Source: Aurelia coerulea (Eukaryota > Cnidaria > Scyphozoa > Semaeostomeae > Ulmaridae). From it: a DNA stretch of 64,000 bases. Both the position numbers and the translations under genes were made by a program. The notes below the pieces were generated by a model. It searched no databases, had not been told where the DNA came from, and worked only from the letters and a program-made list of their open reading frames with translations. The stretch spans positions 38,324,663 to 38,388,662 of the forward strand of contig CM076943.1 of assembly GCA_039566865.1 (NCBI GenBank). Direction: 5' to 3'. Below are positions 32,110 through 44,007 of the stretch, piece after piece. Position 1 is the first letter of the stretch. Each line of letters begins with the position of its first letter.

Positions 32110-32508
32110 CTTGATGACTTCTCTCTTTTGATTTCTGCTTCAGGGAAAATGACTGGGGGGACGGGGAGGGAAAGGGGAGGGAAAGGACGGGGAGGGAAAG
32201 GATGGGGTGTAGTTGAGACTCTCGTAGATTTCTTTTTGATCTTTTATAGAATTATTGATTTGACTTGACTTCTCTTTTGTTCGTTGTTCTAGATTTATTT
32301 CGTTCGTACAGTTCTGTAAATAGATTTCTTCACATAGACTTGACTCGCATAGATTTCTTTGCAGATTTATTGCTTCAAACGGGCTTGATTCGTGTAGCTT
32401 TCATCGTTAATAAATCGCTTTAGATAGACTTGATTCTTGTAGATTTCTGTTTATCGATTTCTCTTTAGACTTCGTAGGCTTCGTAGAATCATGCACGGTT
32501 GACCAAAA
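32110..32508 (-). other. BEL/Pao 5' leader with purine-rich minisatellite and TAGATTTC repeats
   Basis: Between the 5' LTR and gag. 32152-32205 is a GGGGAGGGAAAGG-type tandem (pyrimidine-rich on the sense strand). 32220-32490 carries many TAGATTTC and TAGACTTGATTC words in loose tandem. The primer-binding site would lie just inside 32508; the sequence there (minus) is TTGGTCAACCGTGCATGAT and I could not assign the tRNA. Confidence 0.7.
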
Positions 32509-32908
32509 TGTCGGAGATGTCTTCGACTTGCGCTGGTTTGTGTGTAGAATCGTAGCAGAATGTAGACTAAAAACGTACGTGTGATAGATTTAGTTAGAGG
32601 ACTGTATTCGATCGATAGATTTAGATTATAACTGCTAGAATCGCTAGAATTTCGTGTTACTTCTGTCCTTGAATCGTCTCAACTTGCATCAGATATTTGT
32701 CTGTCCTGTGATCTAACTAAAACCTATTTTTATCACAACAACACATAACAAAACAAATAATAAATCACAGCAATGGATTAGCTTATTGTCCTTGAAGTGC
32801 ACCTACAATATAATTGAATACGCGAGTAAATATAATTAGTTCTAGTGCTTGCGTTCAGTCTTTCAGCTAAGCGAAATTATAAAAGCAAAAGTTCATACAT
32901 TCACGACA
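32509..32908 (-). repeat. 5' LTR of the BEL/Pao element
   Basis: 400 bp direct repeat of 25222-25621, no difference found by eye. It should carry the promoter. Followed on the right by the ATGG target duplication. Confidence 0.95.
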
Positions 32909-33080
32909 ATGGATCAGAGCAAACCAAGAAAACTAGGTGAGATTATCTATTAGCAGTCAGCTTCGATTCTTTAATCTGGATGCTTCATAGCAGGAAGCAC
33001 AACCAAAAAATCAACAAAATACGGGAAAGGGCTTTGAGAACTACATATAAAGGGATATTGAATCTACTTTTACGGAGCTA
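32909..33080 (+). pseudogene. LINE family J copy 1, segment 3 (post-RT)
   Basis: A frame at 32980-33060 reads HSRKHNQKINKIRERALRTT, which corresponds to EINRTYKRALRTLY in the copy at 62945-63944. The segment starts directly at the BEL/Pao duplication and is ended by a TA-flanked MITE at 33081. Confidence 0.8.
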
Positions 33081-33675
33081 CTGGGTGAGTCAGAAAAAAG
33101 AATTCGAAAAGTCGCAGCTCCCTGGATATCAAGACAATGATATCGGCAAATATATAGTTTAATGGTAGAAATGTTCAAATCTACTATAAAATTTACCTGA
33201 TTGATATCGGCCACTTGAAATTATGAGGGATTTTGTCAAGAAAGCCCCTTCAAAAAAACCTTCTAAACGTGCCCAAAATCATGAACAAATTTCCCTTACA
33301 ATTCTGCCTTACAATAGCCTTACTACAATGGCTTGTGGACGCTATAGCACGTGCTATCCTCTCGGAAGGACGAACAATTCCTCCCCTTGGTATCGATGAC
33401 CTATTCAGGGGGATTCCATTCATTCAAGAGGACAAAATACATGCATTTATGTGAGTGTCATCGATTTTAGGAAGAAAAATTTGCTGATTGTTTACAATCG
33501 ATTTTGCATTCGATCACCCATATCCACAAGAAGAAATGGCCGATTAAGACCGGGTAAATTACTGAACCTAATTGAACATATTGGCTATAAAACAAGACAG
33601 TTTTCAATATTATTGCTTTGATATTCATGGAGCAGTGGCCTTCCCAGCGGGGATTCTTTTTTCTGACTCACCCGG
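33081..33675. mobile_element. TA-flanked MITE, GAGTCAG family copy 1
   Basis: Left end CTGGGTGAGTCAGAAAAAAG, right end (reverse complement) CCGGGTGAGTCAGAAAAAAG. Other copies lie at 39460-39956 (inverted) and 57332-57964. Shared internal words include CTCCCTGGATATCAAGACAA and GCACGTGCTATCCTC. A 73-codon frame here is not conserved intact in the other copies, so it is non-coding. Confidence 0.85.
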
Positions 33676-35395
33676 TGTATTACGGAAGGACTATACATGC
33701 AAAGAAATTGCAAATGCTTATGACTGAGATAAAGAAAAATGAAAATAACCTGAACCCTTCATTTATATAGGAAATCTTCTATGAAAATACAAGACACTGC
33801 AATTTGTGTGATAATAACTAATTTATTCGACCAAGAATGAGATCTGTCAGCAACGGGTCAGAAAGCGTCAGATTCCAAGGTCCACAGCTGTTGCAAACGT
33901 AGCCACCAAAGATGTGCAATTCAGAATCCCTTTATCAGTTTGAAACAAAGATGATAACTTGGTAAGGAGAAAACTGTCCATGCAGATTATGCCGCATGTT
34001 TGTTCTGAATTCAGATATCTGCTTTAAACTCAAAACTGTATACTTTTATGATTTGTAAATATTTTATCCACTGTTTTCTTATGTATTATATGAATTTAAT
34101 GTTTTAACTATGGAATTGATCAGCTAACTTGTTAGCTACCATTTATTGTAATCAAACGATAAAGAATTTGATAATGGTGACAATAATTCTTTATCGAACT
34201 GACGACTGGCTAATAATTTCACAAATAGCTTTTTCAGTTGTTGCTATGTCTACTTGCAGAAAACTGTTCTCATCAGTGCCAAATTTCATTTATTCTATCT
34301 GCTGTCATGAATGCTATTAACTGAAACGTAGTATGTTAACAAATTACATTCATATCATTAAAAAAATCAACGCAATAAATCACAGTATGCTCAAGTGTCT
34401 TGGTTAATCATTTCTTTGAATGATTTCAACCACAAATGTATGCTTCCTTACCTCAATCAAATTTTCTTGCACCATTATCGTTCAATTGGTCAAATTCAAT
34501 TAGCTAAAAGTTCGTACTGGCGGTGTCACGTTTCCCTCTTGGCTTCAACGAAGGTCAAACTTTGTTTGGGTCTTCACCTTACGTTAGTGATTAATTAAAC
34601 CGACGACGTTACAGAATTTTGCAATAAGTATTCACATAAATTTTAAATGCAGCGAGTGTGAAAAGGACCAAGGCTCGTCGGTTAACACAGCTTGTATCGT
34701 TAATTCAATATAGTGTGAAAAACAAGCTTACATGCAGTATGTATGAAAATTTAGCTGAAAGAATGCTTCATCATTTCAACTCGTCAAAATTAGTTAACAT
34801 TTTCGATCAATTTAACCACTTTCTTCTTGAGAATAATGGCAATCGAGTACTAAGGCAATTCCCTGGTGTTGAAAACAAAGCTGCTAAACTATGTCTAAAA
34901 TGATTCCTGTCTTTTTTCTATAACAAATAAAAGTTAAAATACAAGTAACAATGCAACTCAATTTCATGTACTATTGAAGGCAAAAAACATAATGTTGTCA
35001 AGTTGACTCCAAACTCGACAGCTCAAATTACTATCATATTACAGCAAACAATAAGATTACACTACTTAAAAGATGATACATAGCAAAAAATACTATACAT
35101 ACAATATAAGAGATACTCTATTTACATCATCGTAGTTGAAGGCCATATGCTTGGGGCTACTCCACTGCCCTGCCCAACGAGCACGGATTCAAGATGGCTC
35201 AAAATAGTTCTTATTGGCCTCGCAACAAAACAAACAGCTTTCTCGCCAACCCAAACCTCAAATCAACGTTTACCAGCCAGAACTATGAGTTGAGTTGATA
35301 TCGATAGACAAAAGTTTGAAATGGTGGTTGTTTTTGAAGGGAGCAAAATTATTGGTATGCATAGTCAAAATTCGGATGGGATATTGCTTTGACTA
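33676..35395. other. Unassigned 1.7 kb
   Basis: AT-rich, no recognisable coding or terminal repeat structure. A frame at 34658-34903 (81 codons) has no family signature. Confidence 0.4.
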
Positions 35396-36500
35396 CTGGG
35401 CGTCCAAGAAATAAGGTAGCAGACCTAATTAGGTGTATGTATCAATCCTGAATAATGTCAAGAACATTCCTTTATAGTTAACTTGAACATTGATTCTCTC
35501 TGTGGTGGACAATGGTGCAACATTGAAACATTAATGTTGAAAGTGCCTTCACCTGCAAACCAAAGCTTTTGGTTTTGGCCAAGGCTGTTAACGCACTTGT
35601 TGTAGAGTCTCTGGACTTACTCTAAGTCTCGCTCATGATCAAATAGGCATGAACGTAGCAGTTGTGGATAAAGACTTATTTAGGTACACATTTGAATAGA
35701 AATATAAAAATTGAAAACTGACAAACAAATTAATGAGTATAGTTATACTTTTGAAAGCAGATTTGAAGGGCGATCTACAAATTTTGATCAATCAGCCTAA
35801 AAACCCAAAGTTGCTTTGAGCAGGTAAGTTCTTAAAATTTTTTAATCAATGCTTTTTCAATTTTTGCCTCATGATCGTTTCATAAAAATGTATGTGATGT
35901 GAGGATATAGCACTTGCCACAGGGCTGATGATTGTGCATGCATGACCTATGCTGATCATTTTGTTGAACCGTGTTTTTTCACCTTATCATCAAGAAACAC
36001 ACAAGACAGTGCACCGCTATCAATTCTCTGATGAATATCTAACAAAAGGAATACTGTATATTGATAGGTTGATTATCTTACGTTTTGTAGAAACATCAAA
36101 TTCTTATCCCTCTTATCACTAACAAAGATGAAATTCGTATCGTCACAACTGATACTGATAACATGCGATATGTTGCGGTTCCCAAAGATATGACGCTTTA
36201 CGATACTTGCATGTGGCTTTGGCTTTTTCCATGCTATTCACTCTTCCATAAATAGCATATTTTACGACACACAATTTCATTAATTGATGACCCATTTTTG
36301 GATGCAAAATCATGATGCAATCACGCCGTAGAGTTCGTTTCTAACATGCAAAGCAATAGCTGCTTGAGGCGAAACAAATTCTGTTTCACTAAGAACAAAG
36401 AATTTTAATGAAAAATACTCAGCTATGAGGATGCAATGGTAACGGAGTCATCAAAAGCTTTAATATATAGGATATGAATATTTGTACAGACAAAAGTTGT
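35396..36500. mobile_element. Foldback family F1, left arm and centre, decayed
   Basis: Starts CTGGGCGTCCAAGAAATA after TA, then AGTTAACTTGAACATTGATT, CCTGCAAACCAAAGCTTTTG and TTTGAATAGAAAT in the same order as 19162-19700. No matching right arm found; the right boundary is approximate. Confidence 0.55.
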
Positions 36501-37774
36501 ACGCTTAAGTGCCCTTAAATACGTTTAAAGAAGTAAAGAAATCAATTACTAACGCCTAACCAATCTGGTTTCCGACCTGGAGACTCCACCATAAATCAAT
36601 TATTGTTTATAACTCATAAGATTTACTGTGCGTTTGACGATACTCCGAGCAAAGAAACACGGGCAGTTTTCCTTGACTTATCAAAGGCATTTGATAGGGT
36701 ATGGCATGAGGGACTTATCCATAAACTAAAATGTAATGGAATATCTGGTAACATACTTGCTCTTATTCGCAACTTTTTGATGAATCGGAAACAAAGGGTG
36801 GTTTTGAATGGGAAGACTTCAGAGTGGAAGGATGTACTTGCAGGAGTACCGCAAGGGTCCGTGCTGGGTCCTTTGTTTTTTCTTATTCATATAAATGATC
36901 TTTGTGACAACCTGAATAGTGATGTCAGGCTATTTGCAGATGATACTTCTTTGTTTTCGGTGATTGAAAACGAGATTGTCGGCGCTGAAGAATTTAATCG
37001 ATATCTTCAGAAAATACTGCTTTGGGCATGGCAATGGAAAATGCAGTTGTTCAATACGGATAAAACCGAAGAAGTTATCTTCTCTACCAAAATAACTAGA
37101 ATTGTCCACCCACCTTTACAGCTAGGCAACGATGAAGTTAAGAGGGAAAACGAACACAAGCATCTAGAAATGATTTTGGATTCAAAATTAAACTTTCAGA
37201 ATCACATCAGAGCAGCCATCCTAAAGGCAAGGCGAGGAATTGGGCTTTTAAAATATCTCTCCAAGTATGTCTCTAGAACTGTCCTTAATCTAACTTTATA
37301 TGTCAGGCCTCATCTTGACTATGGTGACCTGTTGTACCATAAATATGACCCTGAAATGCGACTAGGTTTTACTCAAAGACTGGAACAAACTCAATGCTCT
37401 GCAGCACTAGCTGTATCTGGTGCATGGAGAGGTACAAATAGGCAAAAACGTTACAATGAATTAGGCTGGGAAACCCTGTACAGTAGAAGATGGTACCGAC
37501 GCTTGTGTCATTTCTTCAACCTAAAAAATAACCAATCTCCTGAATATCTCTTCAATGAAATCCCTGCTGAACGGCAAACAAACTATGATCTTAGAAATCA
37601 GTGCATATACACCCCGTCTATTAGTAAAACTGTCCGTTTTTCTAACACATATTTCTGTAATGCCCCTTATGAAGGGAATTTACTTGATAGAGATATCAGG
37701 AGTTGTTAAGTCTATTGCTGAATTTAAGCGAAATCTCCTTTCCAAAATAAGGCCAACTGAAAACTCCGTATATA

Positions 37775-38134
37775 CACTCTTTTTTTTTATAAGAATATTG
37801 TCTATCAGAATATTCAGGCTCAGAATCATCCAAATTTTAAGAATATTATAAGAATATTGCTCAGCCTCAGCTCGCATATTTGTGTCTAATTTTCCAGCAG
37901 TTGCCTGTTTTGCGATGTTCATAACATTCTTATTGTCACAATTGCTTAAGTTTTTCTTTCGTTCGACCATTTCTTCAATGATATGACAATTCTTTGAACT
38001 ATGTTCGCCTGAAACCATATCAGATTTGAAAAAAATAAGAATGCTTTAAGAATATGCTAAGGCTCAAAACGAAAAATGTCTTAAGAATATTGAGGCTGGA
38101 AAAAATTTATAGTATTCTTATAAAAAAAAGAGTG
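37775..38134. mobile_element. TA-flanked MITE (360 bp) with CACTCTTTTTT ends
   Basis: Left CACTCTTTTTTTTTATAAGA, right (reverse complement) CACTCTTTTTTTTATAAGAA, flanked by TA (37773-37774, 38135-38136). TAAGAATATT words recur inside. Inserted in the LINE C-terminal region. No coding capacity. Confidence 0.9.
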
Positions 38135-38837
38135 TAGCATATATGATATAGAGGGTGTTAGAATCTAAACAAAGTTGCGTTTGAAATTCAGTGCATTAAA
38201 TGAGCATAAGTTTAGGCATAGATTCAACATCGTAAGACCACTATGCAACTGCGGTACCGCGAACGAGGAAAATGAGCATTTCCTCCTGCATTGCCCCTTG
38301 TTTGATCATCTTCGCAGAACCCTCCTTGGCTAGCTCTCGGAAATTCTGAGCTTGGATATATCCAACTTTGATGACGATTTCGTTTGCTCACTGATGTTGT
38401 ATGGAAGTTCTGAACTTCCACACATTGTCAACAGACTGATTCTTGAAGCTACTTTAGAGTACATCAAATCATCCAGGCGTTGTTTCAATAGGCTACGAAA
38501 ATTGACATAGCCCTTGAAAACAGGAATTTCGTGCACTGTATCTGTCTAGTTTATGCCTGTAGTGTTCTTGTCGTATGTCTGTGTCTGTGTGTACTTCTGT
38601 TAATTTTGCTTTTTCCTCTTTTGTTGGAATATAGTCGTAAGAGAGAGACGGCCTGGAGGCACTAAATTCCTAACTCTTGATAGATCTCTCGAGCCTGGAC
38701 CTCAGAAGAATCTCTGAGTTGTTCATGTTGCTCGTCATACCTTAAAGCGCCATGCCAATCACAATGGCGAATTGTGTGCTCTTGGGCTGTCCCTCTCTTG
38801 CGACTATTCTTGGAACGACTTAAATTTAAATTGTAAG

Positions 38838-38892
38838 TGCCATACATAGTGGGAACTCGCTGACTGTAAGTCATTTCCCACTACGGATGGCA
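38838..38892 (+). other. LINE 3'-terminal three-stem hairpin
   Basis: Nested pairs: GTGCCAT/ATGGCAC, AGTGGGAA/TTCCCACT and TGACT/AGTCA with a GTA loop. It lies about 65 bp before the A-rich end of the LINE. Confidence 0.8.
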
Positions 38893-39029
38893 CGTAGTTA
38901 ATTAGCCTTGTTGTTTTTGTAAATAGTTGTTGTTTTGAAACGAATAAAGAAAAAAAAGAAGTCCTGCACCTCAGCATCAGGAAACTGACTACAGTCTTCG
39001 TGGGCGAGCTGCAATAGGGCAAATACGTG

Positions 39030-39457
39030 CGAGAACGCAGGATTCAAATCAATCCTCTATCCTAACCGTTTGTCTGAATGGGAAAAAGTTGACCCTGAGA
39101 CCAAGCAATCCTGCTCAGTGAATGATCGACAGCATTCACTACCCAAACGTTTTATCAATATTAATACAATTTCGTGTTGGACTCAACAAACTGAATTGTC
39201 GCATATTAAAACATAACTTCAGCGACACTTTAAATCCGTTGTGCCTGATACGTGATGGTATTGAGGATACGAAACACTTTATGCTGCTCTGTGATGCTTA
39301 TGATAAAGATTGACGTGATCTTTTCAGCAGTGTAGATGAGATATTACGACCCTATGCATTAACAAACCTTTCGAATGAAAATTTACTCCAAATCTTTCTG
39401 TATAGCCACGAAAGGTTATCTTATCCAGATAGAAAAATTCTTGAGGCAAAATTGAAA
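39030..39457 (+). pseudogene. LINE C-terminal fragment (cysteine-motif lineage)
   Basis: RLSEWEKVDPETKQS (about 39070) and, after frame changes, RVGLNKLNCRILKHNFSDTL and IEDTKHFMLLCDAYD (39170-39310). It matches the fragment at 11205-11745 and is ended by a TA MITE at 39460. Stops and shifts throughout. Confidence 0.75.
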
Positions 39458-39459
39458 TA

Positions 39460-39956
39460 CCTGGTTAGCCAGAAAAAATGTCTCACATCCGCCAAAAGCC
39501 TGCAAAATCGAATGAAAACAATGAGCAAATTGTCCTTCCTGAAATTGATGACACTCACATAAATTCATGTATTTTTTCCTCTTGGGAGAAGAGAATGGAA
39601 TCCCCCTGAATCCCGAATAGGTCATCGATACCAGGGCGAGGACTTGTTCATCCTCCAAAAAAGGATAGCACGTGCTGAGGCGTCCACATGTAATTGCTGT
39701 AAGGCCATTATACGTACGGCAGAAATGTCAGGGAAATTTGTTCATGATTTTGGGCACGTTTAAAAGGCTTTTTGAAGAGGCTTTCTCAAGAAAATCCCTC
39801 ATAATTTCAGAATAGAATGGCCGATTTCAGTCAGGTAAATTTTATAGTAGATTTGAACATTTCTACCATTAAACTATATATTTTCCGATATCATTGTCTT
39901 GATATCCAGGGAGCTGTAACCTTACAAACGGGGATTCTTTTTTCTGACTCCCCCGG
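39460..39956. mobile_element. TA-flanked MITE, GAGTCAG family copy 2 (inverted)
   Basis: Left CCTGGTTAGCCAGAAAAAAT, right (reverse complement) CCGGGGGAGTCAGAAAAAAG, bordered by TA. The body is the reverse complement of 33081-33675 and 57332-57964. Confidence 0.85.
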
Positions 39957-41567
39957 TAATTTATCGATCTTACGGATGCCTATTTACTGATACATTTACT
40001 ATTTCTTGGAATTCATTTGCCTACGGACTGCCCAAAAATATCTAAAAACAATGATGAAATGTTCTAAAAACTGAGCTTGGTAGAATAAAGAAAGTGCTCT
40101 TTGAAATGACTGGGGAATTGGAAAGGATTAAGTCGTACGAGTGTCGTTTAGTGATTGCACAACATTATTATCACTTTTATCAATACAAAGACTTTCAGTT
40201 TTTGATCTTGTCTTTGAAAAGAGTCTTGTTAACTACTATACTGTAGTTTGTGCATTTAGGGAATCAAAAAAAATTTGAAAAAACCATGTACAGTAGATTT
40301 GGTACATTTTGATGTGCAGACCTACTACACTGTTATCCAAACATGGAATTAATACTAACAAATGAAAACATGATAATAAGCTTTTTCGTAATTTTATCAT
40401 AACGAAGGAACACGATACTATTGAACAAAACAAACATTTTATCAAATTGGAGTTGTGAACCCAGAGATAAGATTCTTTTAAGTTGCTGGCCTATGCTGCC
40501 CAGTTTCATTTATCGATAAAAACATACACATTTGAACTGTTATAGATCCTTAACGAAAAGGCAGATTTTTGAAAATCTTTTTTTTCATTTCATAGCTCTA
40601 TATCTACGCTTTCCAAATATACAAGCTAGGATTTTTAGATCTCAGGCAAAAATAGATTTTTTTTTTCAAAACTACTGTTAATTGTATTCTGATGGTATCT
40701 GAACTAAGATTGATGTTCCTCTCTGGTGGTCAGCATAAACATTAATTAGTCTTTTACAGGTTAAGTTTGTCTTCCAAGGCCTCGTTCGAAGCATAACGTG
40801 CAGTGTATAGTCAACAATGTTTTAATATCTACTACGGAGCTACCAAGGCAGCCAATGAACAGTGACTATAGGGTACAAGGATATCTTTTAACAATCATTT
40901 GCATTGCTTAGTCGAAACCAATTCACCACATATATGATATATCATCAGCAAGCTGCGACACAGTGGGTGCAGATGATGTGAGAGTTTCAAACGTGGAAAA
41001 ACAAGGGCTGCTAGTTTACAAACAGGAATGGAAGAAATATGCAAGCTTTGGAAATCTCCGACATGTCCCAGCCTCCACTACCATCTTCCGTGGCATTTCT
41101 TCTCTTCTGATTCCTTTCTTATCGGCAAATATTTCAACTGACTTAAGACTACCTTCTTAAAGCAAATTTGTTTTATTTCGTGGTAGAGACTGACTAGGGG
41201 GTTGAATCTAAAAATTTCAATTCTCAATCAGGCATGTGAAACAACTTGGGTCAGTCAGATTTGGAAGTAAACTCCGTTCATTTCCTTCAGTTTCATCTCA
41301 GCTTATGTTCTTGTGTTTTCTTCATCTATGGAACTACTCCTAATAGTACTTAAATTGTGAATTGTGTAGTAAAGTAAGAAATCGACACTTTCCTTTAGAA
41401 GAACTGCTAACAGATCAGGCAAATTTTCTAATTGTTGCAATCGAGGTATTTAAGGCTATGGACCTATATCCGCAACATCAAACGGGAACTCTCTTCTACC
41501 AAGGCTATTGATATGAATTGACATTTGGATGTACTCATGACAGAAAACAGTATTTGCACCATTGAAA
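39957..41567. other. Unassigned 1.6 kb
   Basis: No recognisable coding or repeat structure; short frames only (for example 40963-41160, 65 codons). Confidence 0.4.
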
Positions 41568-41800
41568 CACCCCCGTCTAAGTGCCCCGGTAAATCATCAT
41601 TTAAAATCACAAAAAATAAAACAAGAAAGCTTTCCGCAAAATGTTCTCAAACACAGCTGCTTTTTAGCCCCAGATAATCAAACATTTGAACTTCTTTTTG
41701 GTTTCCTCCGTGAAAAAAATTTAGCAATATAGGTCCCCGGACAAGACGTGAGTCTCCTCGGTATAACATGCCTCACACTGAAACCTCGGCTCATTCTGAC
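41568..41800. mobile_element. Left end of a CACCCCCG-type element
   Basis: CACCCCCGTCTAAGTGCCCC matches the terminal repeat at 10350, and TCCCCGGACAAGACGTGAGT and CCTCGGT recall its subterminal repeats. No right end was found; minus-strand LINE sequence begins where it fades. Confidence 0.7.
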
Positions 41801-42400
41801 AACCTTAGTAACAAGCGGGAGACCCTGGGAATTACAATTTTCTGTAATGATATCGAAGATGAAAAATACCATACCAAAGGACAGTAATTGAAATTAGAAT
41901 ATACAAAGCTCTGAACAAGAATCTTTTTCTCTTTAAAGCCAATAAAAGTCTTTAATCTTTTTAGAACATTCAATTGCGTGGCAGCTTTTTTGTAAAGATT
42001 CGAAATGTGTGGGTCGAAATCAAGTTTATAATCCAACGTAACGCTTAGAAGTTTCACGGTCTCCTCAGATTTTATCATTTTGCCATTAATGTTAATTTGT
42101 TCTCCACTGGTATCTGTCCGGTCCTTCTTGAGCAATATAGCATGGAATTTTTCAGGGTTGGCAATCATTTCATTTTTTTCTAACCATGATAAGGCAACTC
42201 CTGTTTCTTTTTCCAAAATATTCACAAGATCAGGCATGCTTTTAGAAAAATAAGCAAGTGTATTGTCATCAGCGTAATTATAAAGCGTTGCCTGTTTTAT
42301 GAAAGAAATAAATCATTTATGTAAAAATTGATCAGGATAGGTCCCAGCATGGAGCCCTGGGGTACATCAGATATAACCTTCTTTCCCTGGATTACTTAGC
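41800..42400 (-). pseudogene. LINE reverse-transcriptase fragment, minus strand
   Basis: Read from about 42390 leftward: DVPQGSMLGPILINFYINDL, a frameshift, a YADDNTLAYFSKS block, then a 148-codon open frame (42237-41791) with WLEKNEMIANPEKFHAILLK, VKLLSVTLDYKLDFDPHISN and FVYSNFNYCPLVWYF. It is an RT C-terminal half, 5'-truncated and frameshifted. Confidence 0.85.
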
Positions 42401-42655
42401 CATTTTCTCATCCTTTCCGCTGTTTCTGAGTGCATTTTGAGGCACTTTTATTTGAGATGTTTTCTCTATTTTTAGGCGGCTCAACTTAGGCCCAAGCAAG
42501 CTCTGAGTGTTTTCCTCGGTAGGCTGGAAACGAATATGCTACAGCGGGTACCCGCAAATAAGAAACCACTTTTTAAATTGAGGCCTCAGAGAGTTTCTTA
42601 TTTGAAGAGACCTTTTCATGATCAGGGTCAAAGTTTCTTATACATTGGTACCATC

Positions 42656-42708
42656 AAGTCAAGTCAAGTCAAGTCAAGTCAAGTCAAGTCAAGTCAAGTC
42701 AAGTCAAG
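42656..42708. repeat. (AAGTC)n pentanucleotide microsatellite, about 10 copies
   Basis: Uninterrupted AAGTC units across the interval. Confidence 0.97.
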
Positions 42709-44007
42709 GTATATGACAGAAGCGTACATGCATGTGTATTGAACAGTACTGGTACATTTCACACTTTAACCATGTTAAATGTTGCTGTGTGAATCTTTAA
42801 TTTTTAAAATCTTTATTCTGTTTTGAGAATGCTACATTATATTACAGTCATTTATGGGGATATTTTTTAGTATTTAGGAACAAACTATGAGAAACCTGAA
42901 AATAAGAAACTTTTAAATTTCAGACCTAAAGTTGTTTGTTATTAAAGAATAAGAAATCAAATGTATCAGATTTAATTTTAGTATTTTTGCTAGGAGTTAG
43001 ATTTAATTAGATTTTTGTTTTTACCATTAACAACGAAATTTTGATATTTTCCACTTTTTTAGGGCTTAACCCTATCCAGACTGGGGGGCTCATTCAGCCC
43101 CCCCCCCACATACTTAACTGAGCACTACTCCAAATTGGTTCAACGAACCAGGAAATGGTGTTTTGACTTTTAGTTTCTATCCTTTTGAAGTGTGATTTTG
43201 TGTGAAATTTTGAAAAAAAAATTCAGTGGGGTGGGGGGTGGCTGTTTTTTTCAGAGTGGTCGGGGCCAACTTTTAGGTAAGCTGCTTATGGATGTAATTC
43301 CAGATCACCTCATAATTCTTTGATAGGATCCTTTTTACTTTCTATACTTATAATTTATAAGGTCTCTTTAATTTTTCCAGGAACAATAGACCAATTATAT
43401 GTCACGTGACCTCATCAATGACGTCATCTTTAAGAAAATGGCAAAAATTAGTTAGCGGTCTTTCTGCAAGGACAGGCCCGTAGGAGCGTTTTTCAGATTG
43501 GGGGGCCCTAATTCACACCGAAGGGATAAAGCTTCCGGGGGTCCGGGGGCAAACCCCCCGGAAGAATTGCTCGGTCAATACCCTCTTTTCATTTGGCAAC
43601 GCCCTTCTGTGCATTGCTGAAAGGGCATTTTATGATCGAAGTTCCTGAAGAAAAATAGGAAATTTATGAATCCAAATATATTTCATCAAACTACGATAGG
43701 ATAAGAATACTTTGTCGAGAGCATTGCGTAAGATTTACTTGATATTTGATTTACAAGTCATCACACAATTTTCATGGCGTCCTACGAAAGCCATGGCATG
43801 GCCAGAGTAAATTAAATGGACGGAATTGAAAGGAGGGGGTCTGGGGGAAGCCCCCAGGAAAATGTTTGGGGCCACGCCTTTTACTTTGGCTTAGAATGCA
43901 TCTCCCAATATCATGCTTGCCTTTAGCGACAAGGAACCTTTGATAGCGAGTTCTCTTATGAGTTGAAGCATGAGGAAAATTTTTGAAGAAACATTCTTTA
44001 CTTTGGC

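Larger units (their letters stand above)
25222..32908 (-). mobile_element. BEL/Pao LTR retrotransposon, near-complete and young
   Basis: Two 400 bp LTRs (25222-25621 and 32509-32908) flank gag-pol sequence on the minus strand. The element is bordered by a 4 bp duplication ATGG (25218-25221 and 32909-32912) and is inserted in LINE family J copy 1. LTRs start TG and end CA. A G-rich polypurine tract precedes the 3' LTR. It is disabled in two ways: one in-frame TGA inside the reverse transcriptase, and a LINE inserted in the 3' part of pol. Length without the LINE is about 6.5 kb, usual for BEL/Pao. Confidence 0.95.
36550..38960 (+). pseudogene. LINE with RT core, C-terminal cysteine motif and 3' hairpin, broken by a MITE
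   Basis: It begins at an RT N-terminal block (NQSGFRPGDSTINQLLF), then a 368-codon open frame (36603-37709): AVFLDLSKAFDRVWHEGLIH, LAGVPQGSVLGPLFFLIHIN, VRLFADDTSLFS (catalytic ADD), LEMILDSKLNFQNHIRAA and VRPHLDYGDLLYH. A frameshift near 37700 leads to GVVKSIAEFKRNLLSKIRPT, where the MITE at 37775-38134 is inserted. The tail resumes at about 38150 with NEHKFRHRFNIVRPLCNCGT and ENEHFLLHCPLFDHLRRTLL, a C-C-H-C type motif typical of several LINE lineages. The 3' untranslated region has a hairpin (38838-38892) and ends AATAAAGAAAAAAAAG near 38958. Endonuclease is missing (5' truncation). Related tails: 11205 and 39030. Confidence 0.88.

Noticed and set aside
42656..42708. (AAGTC)n array as a CRISPR-like or regulatory array
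   Set aside because: Uniform 5 bp units without spacers; a simple microsatellite in eukaryotic DNA.
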